NCBI GenBank assembly: GCA_038244055.1
Contig: JBBRTW010000484.1
Coordinates: 1 to 5,262, forward strand
DNA length: 5,262 nucleotides
Source: DASPKW01 sp038244055
Lineage (GTDB): Bacteria > Planctomycetota > Phycisphaerae > Tepidisphaerales > Tepidisphaeraceae
Reading direction: 5' to 3'
Under the pieces are notes generated by a model that was given only the letters and a program-made list of their open reading frames with translations, searched no databases and was not told the origin of the DNA. The first letter of the stretch is position 1, and each line of letters opens with the position of its first letter. Positions 1 to 5,164 of this stretch are shown here, in pieces. Made by a program: the position numbers and the translations under genes.

Positions 1-2
1 CC

Positions 3-452
3 ACGGGCACCACGGGCACCGGCACCGCCGGACCGACGCCCCCCTGGGCCGACTTCAACGCCATCAGCAAGCAGGTCTCCGGCATCGAAGATGACCTTTA
101 TCGCTGGTGGCTCGCTCGCGAACGCGCCCGCTATAGCTGGCAGATCACCGGCCTGGCGCAGGAGTCGCAGCGCTTCTGGGAGGCCCAGAAGGCCATCGAG
201 AACCTGCAGCGCTCCCGCCTCCTGGTCATCCGCGGCTACTTCCAGCAGAACATCAACGTCGTCAACCAGTTCTACCCCGCTGACCCCAATCGCCAGGCAT
301 GGGTCAACCAGTACACCCAGGCGTACAACGCGGAACTCGGCCGGGTTCGCTCGGTCTTCGGCCTGCAGGGCGCGCCCTTCACGAAAATTCCCCAGACCGT
401 CTACATCGACAACGTCCCGGCCAGCGTGCGGGCATCCCTCAATGGCGGGTGA
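3..452 (+). CDS. C-terminal 149 residues of an unrecognised protein (5' end outside window)
   Basis: This frame is open from the window edge to a TGA at 450-452 and has strong coding character, with GC-rich third positions. No start is visible, so the gene begins upstream. The first residues are a low-complexity Thr/Gly run (TGTTGTGTAG) followed by PTPPW, which looks like a flexible linker. It is encoded by two exact copies of acgggcacc (3-20) plus a partial third. The rest is polar and probably mainly alpha-helical, rich in Trp, Tyr, Arg and Gln, with the stretches DDLYRWWLARERARYSWQ and ESQRFWEAQKAIENLQRSR. No membrane segment, catalytic motif or known family is recognisable, so I assign no function. 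A Thr/Gly linker before a compact C-terminal domain would suit a modular, perhaps exported or surface protein, but that is a guess. The gene ends 27 bases before a strong terminator, so it is the last gene of its transcript. Confidence 0.75.
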   Translation, partial: TGTTGTGTAGPTPPWADFNAISKQVSGIEDDLYRWWLARERARYSWQITGLAQESQRFWEAQKAIENLQRSRLLVIRGYFQQNINVVNQFYPADPNRQAWVNQYTQAYNAELGRVRSVFGLQGAPFTKIPQTVYIDNVPASVRASLNGG

Positions 453-479
453 TCGACGCTTCCAAAACATGAGTCCCCC

Positions 480-520
480 GAACGCCGAGGTGCTGAAGCA
501 CGCCTCGGCGTTCTTTTTTT
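480..520 (+). terminator. Rho-independent terminator of the first gene
   Basis: A perfect 11-bp inverted repeat, gaacgccgagg at 480-490 and cctcggcgttc at 503-513, overlaps a T-rich tail at 511-520 (ttcttttttt). An alternative fold adds four pairs, 490-493 with 498-501, closing a TGAA tetraloop and leaving a two-base bulge. The T-run follows only in the + direction, so this ends the gene finishing at 452 and does not serve minus-strand transcription. It is the clearest regulatory signal in the window. Confidence 0.93.
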
Positions 521-800
521 GCATGTCCCGAACTCCGCGCCGGCGGCGGTCTATCGCATGAGTGGCAATCATTTCGGATGGTCTGCTCGCAAATTCAGCA
601 GGCTGTACGGGTGAGGCGGTTTTATCGGACCGTTGGAGATTTGACGCTCGGGCCGGGCCGGCCAAACCCCGGAGGGCGAGACCACCCGGCCGGAGCCTCA
701 CTTTCCCGGGAATGGTTTAGCCCGCATGGCGACGTTTGCTGAGTCATAGTGTGGAGTGATTGCCCCAGGCAGGGCAATGGTCGAGAAGTGCGATTGGCCC

Positions 801-806
801 TATATT
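801..806 (+). promoter_or_regulatory. Candidate -10 element (TATATT) for the sigma-factor gene
   Basis: TATATT matches five of six positions of the housekeeping -10 consensus TATAAT and stands out in an otherwise GC-rich leader. No good -35 box sits at 16-18 bases upstream; the closest partial match, tcgaga at 781-786, has only a 14-base spacer. If real, transcription would begin near 813 and leave a 5' leader of about 50 bases before the ATG at 864, which agrees with the start chosen there and excludes the GTG at 756. Confidence 0.25.
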
Positions 807-850
807 TCCGGAATGGTTGCGGTGCCCAGGCATCAGCTTCCGGGCAGGCC

Positions 851-854
851 AGGG
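851..854 (+). promoter_or_regulatory. Weak Shine-Dalgarno site (AGGG) for the ATG at 864
   Basis: AGGG ends nine bases before the ATG at 864. It is a modest site, but together with the family-typical N-terminus MDDMALL it favours this start over the GTG at 756 and the ATG codons at 777 and 813. The ATG at 873, three codons further in, is also possible. Confidence 0.45.
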
Positions 855-863
855 ATTTTGCAG

Positions 864-2309
864 ATGGACGATATGGCGCTCCTGTGCCGGTTCGTCGAGA
901 CCGGCTGCCAGGACAGCTTCGAGGAGATCGTCACCCGTCACAGCGGCTGGGTGTTTTCGCTCTCGCTGCGCGCTGTCCGGGACCGCCATCTGGCCGAGGA
1001 TGTCACGCAGGCCGTCTTCATCGTCCTCGCGAAAAAGGCCGCCTCGATCCGCCAGGGCACACCCCTCAGCGGCTGGCTTTTCAAAGCCTCGCGCTTCGCG
1101 GTCTCCGATGCCCTCAAGCGCCGCTCGCGCATGCGCCTGCGCGAAAACCGCGCCGGTGAACTCATGCGCCATCGCCTGGGCGCGATGCTGATCGACCCCG
1201 ACAGCCCCGTCGATGATGAAATCTCCCAGACGCTCGATGAAGCCGTCGCCTTCCTCTCCGAAACCGATCGCCAAGCCGTCCTCCTCCGCTTCTACGAAGA
1301 AAAGAGCCTCGCCGAGGTGGGACAGATTCTCGGTATCTCCGAAGAGGCCGCCAAAAAACGCGTCGCCCGTTCGGTCGCCAAACTCCGCAAATTCTTCGGC
1401 CGGCGCGGCATGATCGCCCCCGCCGCACTCATCTTCATGCTCCTTGGCCGGCGCACCGCCGAGGCCGCCGCACTCGGCGAATTCTCCATGGCCACCCTCG
1501 CCGGCGGCTCAGGCGCCTCCATCGCCCCCGCCCTCGCCGATGGCGCACTGCGCCTGATGGCCCATGCCCAGCGCAAACTCCTCGGCGCGATCCTCACCGC
1601 CACACTCGCCATGATCATCGCCGCACCCTCCCTCGGCAGCGCCGTCATCTCCGCCATCGAGCAAATCGTCGGCTCCTCCCCGCCGCCGCCGCGCCTCGTC
1701 CAAATTCCTTCCATCGATTCAAACGCCTCCGAGCCGCGCACGCTCAAGCTCCCCGCCGAGGCAAAATTCGCCGACCTCTGGATCGGCTACAAAGGCCAGA
1801 TTCTCTGGCGCTCCGATGTGTACCAGACCCCGGCCATCAGCCCGTTCCTGCTCAAGTCGGCCGAGAAACGCGAGCAGCCCTACGCGGTCGCGGTCGACCC
1901 GCACGGCAATTTTTTCATCCGCCGACTCGATCAATCCATCCTGCAATCCGGGCCCGTGCGCCAGGCGCTGATCGACTACGACCAGGGCCCGATCGATGGC
2001 CCTTCCCGCGTCAATTCCATCCTCCCCCTCATCGAATCCCCTGCGGAGGGCAGCATGGCTATCCTGCGCGGCCCCGGCCACAAGGCCACTGATGGCAAGC
2101 CCGAAGACTGGCATAAACTCCACCGCAGCGACGACCCCGACACCGGCACGATCATCGTCGAGCAAGCCCCCGCGCGCTTCGCCCCAATCGGCGGCTCGAT
2201 GCCCAACTTCGAAATGCAACTCGGCAACCTCGCCGATGTCCCCGAACCCACCACCGGCCTATTCCTCCTCGGCGGCGCGGCGATCGTGCTGATGCGAAGA
2301 AGACGGTGA
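864..2309 (+). CDS. Sigma-70 family RNA polymerase sigma factor with membrane segment and C-terminal PEP-CTERM signal
   Basis: The 481-residue product begins as an ECF-like sigma factor. Region 2 covers about residues 5-95, with DVTQAVF at 46-52 (core-binding 2.2 motif), GWLFKASRFAVSDAL near 70-84 and a basic region 2.4. Region 4 covers about 119-179, with helix-turn-helix SLAEVGQILGISEEAAKKR. A short hydrophobic stretch (183-195) is followed by a better membrane helix (about 239-255), a PPPP linker (273-276), roughly 180 residues of unknown fold and VPEP plus a hydrophobic stretch and RRRR (459-481). The start is chosen because MDDMALL and everything through the membrane helix resemble, from memory, a family of extended sigma factors in Verrucomicrobiota and related phyla. 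The PEP-CTERM tail is what I do not expect. Predicted topology is sigma domain inside, unknown region outside and final arginines inside. No anti-sigma gene is adjacent, so the extension may regulate the sigma domain; this is inference. The reading frame is continuous with uniform GC-rich codon use and shows no sign of frameshift. Confidence 0.9.
   Translation: MDDMALLCRFVETGCQDSFEEIVTRHSGWVFSLSLRAVRDRHLAEDVTQAVFIVLAKKAASIRQGTPLSGWLFKASRFAVSDALKRRSRMRLRENRAGELMRHRLGAMLIDPDSPVDDEISQTLDEAVAFLSETDRQAVLLRFYEEKSLAEVGQILGISEEAAKKRVARSVAKLRKFFGRRGMIAPAALIFMLLGRRTAEAAALGEFSMATLAGGSGASIAPALADGALRLMAHAQRKLLGAILTATLAMIIAAPSLGSAVISAIEQIVGSSPPPPRLVQIPSIDSNASEPRTLKLPAEAKFADLWIGYKGQILWRSDVYQTPAISPFLLKSAEKREQPYAVAVDPHGNFFIRRLDQSILQSGPVRQALIDYDQGPIDGPSRVNSILPLIESPAEGSMAILRGPGHKATDGKPEDWHKLHRSDDPDTGTIIVEQAPARFAPIGGSMPNFEMQLGNLADVPEPTTGLFLLGGAAIVLMRRRR
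1578..1658 (+). other. Predicted transmembrane segment within the sigma factor
   Basis: Residues 239-265 of the 481-residue product start with LLGAILTATLAMIIAAP and continue with a moderately hydrophobic SLGSAVISAI. The preceding AQRK supplies positive charge expected on the cytoplasmic side, so the helix should run inside to outside. The earlier stretch at residues 183-195 (IAPAALIFMLLG core) is only about 12 residues and flanked by Arg pairs on both sides, so it probably does not span the membrane. If it did, the C-terminal half would be left inside and the PEP-CTERM signal would make no sense. Confidence 0.7.
2238..2306 (+). other. PEP-CTERM sorting signal at the sigma factor C-terminus
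   Basis: The last 23 residues have all three parts of a PEP-CTERM signal: the motif VPEP, a hydrophobic stretch (TGLFLLGGAAIVLM, 14 residues) and a terminal run of four arginines before the TGA. In established knowledge such tails are recognised and cut by exosortases, and they normally occur on exported proteins that begin with a signal peptide. No exosortase gene lies in the window. Confidence 0.85.
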
Positions 2310-2311
2310 AC

Positions 2312-2347
2312 CACGAATAACACGAAGAGCACGAAGGGAAGAAGGGG
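2312..2347. repeat. CACGAA-type 9-mer tandem repeat
   Basis: Directly after the sigma-factor stop codon lie three 9-base units beginning CACGAA (2312-2320, 2321-2329, 2330-2338), then a decayed fourth (aagaagggg, 2339-2347). I know CACGAA-rich blocks of this style as dispersed intergenic repeats in planctomycete-like genomes that give rise to spurious short ORFs. It is non-coding, and its function is unknown. Confidence 0.75.
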
Positions 2348-2421
2348 TTTGGGTGAATGATCGAATGAGTGACCGTTCGAATGGCTGGAACGGCGAATAT
2401 CCTCCAGCCACACAACCTTCC

Positions 2422-2598
2422 GTCATCCTGAAGGGAGCTATGCGACCTGAAGGATCTAGTCGAAGGGCCAGGGCCAGCCCATTCTCAAAAGACAATGCTG
2501 CGCGGAATGCGCCGACGGCAACCCGCCCGTCCGCCAATCATCGGTCCGCGATCATCGAAGCCAGATTCTTCGGGTCGCATAGCTCCCCTCAGAATGAC
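2422..2598. repeat. Long imperfect inverted repeat (36-base arms) between convergent genes
   Basis: The arm at 2422-2457 begins gtcatcctgaagggagctat, and the reverse complement of 2563-2598 matches it at 32 of 36 positions without gaps. Two of the four differences would be G-U pairs in RNA. The arms are 105 bases apart, and similarity ends sharply on both sides. The sequence resembles the dispersed 'catcctgag...gaaggatc' family, which is often mistranslated as spurious HPERSEGS-like peptides. Because it lies between converging genes it could fold in transcripts from either side, but no T-tract follows either arm, so it is not a standard terminator. Confidence 0.85.
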
Positions 2599-2617
2599 CA
2601 CGCCGCCCTTCGAATTT

Positions 2618-2652
2618 CTTCATCCTTCATCCTTCATCCTTCTGCCTTCATA
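2618..2652. repeat. CTTCATC 7-mer tandem repeat
   Basis: There are three exact CTTCATC units (2618-2638), then two decayed ones, cttctgc (2639-2645) and cttcata (2646-2652), ending eight bases short of the stop of the minus-strand DUF4139 gene. It is the third distinct repeat type in this 351-base spacer. The purine-rich strand is the one transcribed downstream of the DUF4139 gene. No coding role is supported. Confidence 0.75.
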
Positions 2653-2660
2653 CTCCCCCC

Positions 2661-4913
2661 TCACTCCACCGTCGTCGCCATCAAATAACTCTCCAAATCC
2701 TTCCGCTGCTGGTCGAACGACCCCTGCGATTCCTTGACGCTCGCCTGCAGCTTTTCAATCGCAGTCTCCTGATCGTTGAGCTTTTTCAGGAGGCGATTGC
2801 CGTACTCGCTGTTGCGGTCCACCGTCTTGAGGTTTTCGCGGATGCGCGTCTGCTCCTGGGTGATGTCGGTGATCTGCTTGCGCAGTTCCTGGATCTGCCG
2901 CTGCGTGTCGGTCATGGCATTTTTCAGTCCGATCGCCTTCACCAGCACATCCTTCACGCTGGCGGGGATTTTCGCGGTCTTAGTGTAGATCTCGATGGAT
3001 CCCACATCCGCGCCCACCAGGCCCATCGTCTGCCGGTCGACGTTCTCCTCCACCACAGTCACCTTGGCCGATTTCCCGGCCGCCACCGGCTCCTTGAAGC
3101 GGTAGATCGCATCCGTCTTCTCCGCGTATTTCTCCGGCGAAACCAGCTTCCAGCCCGCCCGGAAACCGTGCTCGATCACCAGCATCTTGTTCTGATCGCC
3201 CTTGTTCTCGGCCAAATACTCCTGCGTCGCCACATGCTTGTGGCTCAGCCAGAGCACGCCCTTGACGATCCTGCCGGCGATGATTTCATCCTCGTACTTG
3301 TTGTTCTTCGCATCCACCAGCATCTGCAAGTCGATGCCGTAGGAGATCAGCCGCTCCTGCCCGGGCGGGACGTTATCGATCTTGGCATCGCCCGCGTAGC
3401 TCGCCCCTTCGATCACCGTGATCGGGCCTTGCAGAAGGTGCTTGCCGGTGATGTTCTTGATGCGCGCCCCGTAGAGCGGATTGCGCGCCAGGACGCCCGG
3501 GTTGTAGATCGACAGTTTCTCGATCTCCACTTCATCGGTGATGATCGGAATCATCGCCGAGCGCTGCCGGGGGAGGCTGACATTCCCCACCGTGTACTGG
3601 AACAATTCCCCCACCTTGGCGGCCGACGCCACCGACTGCACCGAAGCCGCCATGTCCTTCATCGGCTGGTACGCCAACTGCTCTCCGGCCTTCTCCATCG
3701 CGAATGCGCCATTGGCCGCCGCGCCCTTCGCTTCACCCTCGACCTCCTTCCTTCCCAACCCCCGCCGCAGCGCGGCCGCCGCCGGCTTGGGCGGGGCCGC
3801 CGCCAGTCCCGTGGCATTGCGATCTTCATCACTCAGGGCGACAGCCTTATCCGCCTTATCCATCCCCGCCTCATACGTCTGCGGGCGCAGGCTGGCGTAC
3901 AGCTCGGGCTGCACCACCGGCCGGGGCACATACAGCGGCCGGTACAAATCCTGAATGAAACTGATCGGCCGACCGCTCACCAGCGACAGTTGCACATTGG
4001 CCCAGTCATTGTCCGTTTGGTTTTCCACAATCGCCCAGCCGAGCAGCTTGGGCTTCTCCGCGCCGGCCTTGCCGGCGGCATTCTTGTCATCGCCTTTGCG
4101 CTCTTCCGGCCCGTCCTTGGCCGCGCCCACGCCCGGCAACACAAGCCGATAGCTCGTCTTCCAGATCGGCGTCTCCACGACGTACCCGATCCGCACCTGC
4201 CGCTCTCCCTGCCCCGCGAAGTTGATCGTCACCGGCTTCTTGTCCTGGTCGCGCGCCTGCGCCAGCGCCGTCAGCGCCTTGGAAATCTCTTCCTGAAGCT
4301 GCTTGTCCTCCAGTTCGATCTTTTTCGTGTCGCCCAGCTCCACCGCGCGAATCGTCCCGCCGGAAATCAGATTCAGCACCCAGACTTCAATCACCGCCTT
4401 GTCCGAAGCCTTCGACTTTTTCTCAACTCCCAGGATGGTCCCCGCCAGCGTCTCCCCGGCCGCCGTCACCACCTGCACCTTCGCCCCGCGCAACTGCCCC
4501 AGCAGCGCCGATAGCGATGGATCGCCCGTGATATCCACCTGGAAACTCCGCAGCGTCTTCTCGATCGGATCCTGCGATGGATAGACAACGGTGGTCACCT
4601 TCCCGCCGCCCATATCCTGGAGCAATAGCGATTTGAGAATGTCGTTGATCTGCTGCGTCTTGAAGCGCAGCTCGGTCGAGGTCGATCCGGTGACCGCCCC
4701 CGCATGTTCGAAATATCCCACCCCGCTGGAGAACAGCACCACCACCTTCACCGGCACATCCGCCTGCGCCGCCTTGTCTCCCTTGGCCGCATCCGCCGGC
4801 TTATCCACGGGCTGCCCCAGCGCCGTCATCGGCACAAAACCCACACCCGCCACCACCGCCGCCACCGCCACCGCCACCGCCGCCAGAATCGACCGGGTCA
4901 ACCAACTTCGCAT
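2661..4913 (-). CDS. Exported DUF4139-domain protein with C-terminal coiled coil
   Basis: The 750-residue product has an N-terminal signal peptide: MRSWLTR, an Ala/Val-rich core at residues 9-27 and probable cleavage after TALG near residue 33. Residues 53-200 look beta-rich (VVVLFSSGVGYFEH, RSFQVDITGDPSLSALLGQL). The DUF4139 region begins around 237 with RQVRIGYVVETPIWKTSYRL and continues through LLGWAIVENQTDNDWANVQL. It resumes at about 433-630 after a low-complexity linker (about 345-432, Ala/Lys/Glu/Pro-rich). A second charged insert lies at 264-289. Residues 665-745 form a strongly heptad-like coiled coil (QIQELRKQITDITQEQTRI and onward). No further membrane helix is seen, so a periplasmic location is likely. 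DUF4139 occurs in proteins annotated as mucoidy inhibitor MuiA-like, but their biochemical role is unknown and I do not assign that name. The start is well fixed by AAGGAG seven bases upstream. The gene stands alone on its strand in this window. Confidence 0.9.
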   Translation of the reverse strand: MRSWLTRSILAAVAVAVAAVVAGVGFVPMTALGQPVDKPADAAKGDKAAQADVPVKVVVLFSSGVGYFEHAGAVTGSTSTELRFKTQQINDILKSLLLQDMGGGKVTTVVYPSQDPIEKTLRSFQVDITGDPSLSALLGQLRGAKVQVVTAAGETLAGTILGVEKKSKASDKAVIEVWVLNLISGGTIRAVELGDTKKIELEDKQLQEEISKALTALAQARDQDKKPVTINFAGQGERQVRIGYVVETPIWKTSYRLVLPGVGAAKDGPEERKGDDKNAAGKAGAEKPKLLGWAIVENQTDNDWANVQLSLVSGRPISFIQDLYRPLYVPRPVVQPELYASLRPQTYEAGMDKADKAVALSDEDRNATGLAAAPPKPAAAALRRGLGRKEVEGEAKGAAANGAFAMEKAGEQLAYQPMKDMAASVQSVASAAKVGELFQYTVGNVSLPRQRSAMIPIITDEVEIEKLSIYNPGVLARNPLYGARIKNITGKHLLQGPITVIEGASYAGDAKIDNVPPGQERLISYGIDLQMLVDAKNNKYEDEIIAGRIVKGVLWLSHKHVATQEYLAENKGDQNKMLVIEHGFRAGWKLVSPEKYAEKTDAIYRFKEPVAAGKSAKVTVVEENVDRQTMGLVGADVGSIEIYTKTAKIPASVKDVLVKAIGLKNAMTDTQRQIQELRKQITDITQEQTRIRENLKTVDRNSEYGNRLLKKLNDQETAIEKLQASVKESQGSFDQQRKDLESYLMATTVE
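4849..4884. repeat. GCC/ACC triplet tract inside the signal peptide
   Basis: Twelve consecutive gcc or acc triplets on the + strand encode, on the minus strand and in the frame GCG/GTG, the Ala/Val core of the DUF4139 signal peptide (residues 11-22). Replication slippage in multiples of three here would only change the length of the hydrophobic core, so the tract could vary between strains without destroying the gene. Confidence 0.7.
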
Positions 4914-4920
4914 GTCCGTT

Positions 4921-4926
4921 CTCCTT
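4921..4926 (-). promoter_or_regulatory. Strong Shine-Dalgarno site of the DUF4139 gene
   Basis: Read on the minus strand, AAGGAG stands seven bases before the ATG (4913-4911). It is the best ribosome binding site in the window and fixes the start of the exported protein, which in turn puts a proper signal peptide at its N-terminus. Confidence 0.9.
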
Positions 4927-4938
4927 CAATCGTTTCTT

Positions 4939-4962
4939 GTAACACGGGCGTCTTGCCAGTGC
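4939..4962 (+). repeat. REP-like palindromic element, copy A (degenerate)
   Basis: This copy matches copy B (4975-4998) at 20 of 24 positions, in the same orientation and exactly 36 bases away. Its hairpin is damaged by one G-A mismatch (from g at 4946 and a at 4958) and one G-T pair, so it looks like a decayed copy. It lies 13 bases upstream of the Shine-Dalgarno site of the minus-strand DUF4139 gene and is therefore probably within its 5' leader or promoter region. Confidence 0.7.
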
Positions 4963-4974
4963 AGACGCGTAACT

Positions 4975-4998
4975 GTGACACGGGCGTCCCGCCCGTGC
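4975..4998 (+). repeat. REP-like palindromic element, copy B
   Basis: An 8-bp perfect palindrome, cacgggcg (4979-4986) and cgcccgtg (4990-4997) around a tcc spacer, preceded by gtga. It pairs in inverted orientation with copy C (5059-5082), giving the head-to-head layout known from REP doublets. I recognise this kind of cacgggcg...cgcccgtg block as a common dispersed intergenic repeat of planctomycete-like genomes; its copy number in this genome is unknown. Confidence 0.85.
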
Positions 4999-5058
4999 AA
5001 AGTGCTCTCGCAAATAAAATCTCCCGAAACCAAACCGCCTCAGCCCATCGCGCCATTC

Positions 5059-5082
5059 GCACGGCCGGGACGGCCGTGTCAC
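5059..5082 (-). repeat. REP-like palindromic element, copy C (inverted)
   Basis: Its reverse complement matches copy B at 22 of 24 positions. The 8-bp stem, cacggccg (5060-5067) with cggccgtg (5071-5078) around gga, is perfect. The only two differences from copy B are partners in the same base pair, so pairing is kept. Sixty bases separate copies B and C. Confidence 0.85.
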
Positions 5083-5152
5083 GATAGACCGAGAAAAGCT
5101 CCTCCAGTCCACTTTTGACGCCCGCAGGTTCGGAAAGTTTCCAACCGCGCGT

Positions 5153-5158
5153 TATCTT
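5153..5158 (+). promoter_or_regulatory. Candidate -10 element placing transcription start at the ATG
   Basis: TATCTT (four of six matches to TATAAT) ends six bases before the ATG at 5165. A transcript started from it would begin at or next to the start codon and so lack a leader. That would agree with the absence of any purine-rich ribosome binding site upstream of this ATG. No good -35 box accompanies it (ttcgga at 5129-5134 is a weak match), so the call is tentative. Confidence 0.2.
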
Positions 5159-5164
5159 TATGCA

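Larger units (their letters stand above)
521..863. other. Non-coding spacer upstream of the sigma-factor gene
   Basis: These 343 bases carry no gene that I can support. The part from 651 to 710 is very GC-rich and contains short self-complementary blocks (ggccggg 651-657 with cccggcc 685-691, 27-base loop), which is too weak to call an RNA element. The 9-mer ggaatggtt occurs at 709-717 and again at 810-818. The sigma-factor frame stays open back to a GTG at 756, but residues encoded by 756-863 do not resemble the family N-terminus, so I treat them as leader. The only promoter-like hexamer is TATATT at 801-806. Confidence 0.5.
4914..5164. other. Divergent intergenic region dominated by REP-like repeats
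   Basis: These 251 bases separate the DUF4139 gene from the lipoprotein-like gene and must hold both promoters, but no convincing pair of boxes is visible for the minus-strand gene. The only AT-rich patch outside the repeats is caaataaaat at 5011-5020, which read on the minus strand gives attttatttg and might contain a -10 element. On the other side TTGACG at 5115-5120 resembles a -35 box but has no matching -10 at the right distance. Confidence 0.4.

Noticed and set aside
91..561. An open frame from the ATG at 91 overlapping the first gene
   Set aside because: Its product is a Ser/Arg/Pro-rich string typical of an out-of-frame read, and it runs straight through the strong terminator at 480-520.
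651..710. Possible structured RNA or riboswitch upstream of the sigma factor
   Set aside because: Only a 7-bp GC stem with a 27-base loop can be drawn, no known riboswitch core is recognisable, and such pairing is expected by chance in GC-rich DNA.
709..818. The repeated 9-mer ggaatggtt (709-717 and 810-818) as a pair of ECF-type -35 boxes for autoregulation
   Set aside because: Neither copy is followed at 16-17 bases by a convincing -10 motif, and a 9-mer repeat at this distance is weak evidence.
744..1274. A minus-strand open frame opposite sigma region 2
   Set aside because: The plus strand encodes well-conserved sigma motifs here, and the antisense product has no family features.
2373..2393. 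A hairpin ccgttc/gaacgg after the sigma-factor gene as its terminator
   Set aside because: The stem is only 6 bp with a 9-base loop, and it has no T-tract.
2353..2688. A 111-codon open frame in the convergent spacer
   Set aside because: It consists of translated repeats (the VILKGAMRPEGSS and SSFILHPSAFIL types of peptide known as spurious) and overlaps the end of the DUF4139 gene.
3168..4514. A long open frame (448 codons) on the + strand opposite the DUF4139 gene
   Set aside because: It is rich in His, Arg and Leu as expected for the antisense of a GC-rich gene, has no Shine-Dalgarno site or recognisable domain, and the opposite strand encodes a clear exported protein.
4939..5082. CRISPR-like array
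   Set aside because: There are only three copies, one is inverted and one is degenerate, and spacing is unequal (36 and 84 bases between starts). They are palindromic REP-like elements.
4801..5112. A minus-strand open frame with a polyglycine run
   Set aside because: The glycine run is the GCC/ACC tract read in the wrong frame; the correct frame gives the signal peptide.
4591..5118. A 175-codon + strand open frame running out of the DUF4139 gene into the divergent spacer
   Set aside because: The first half is antisense to the signal peptide and N-terminal region of the DUF4139 protein, and the second half is translated REP-like repeat. No start signal is present.
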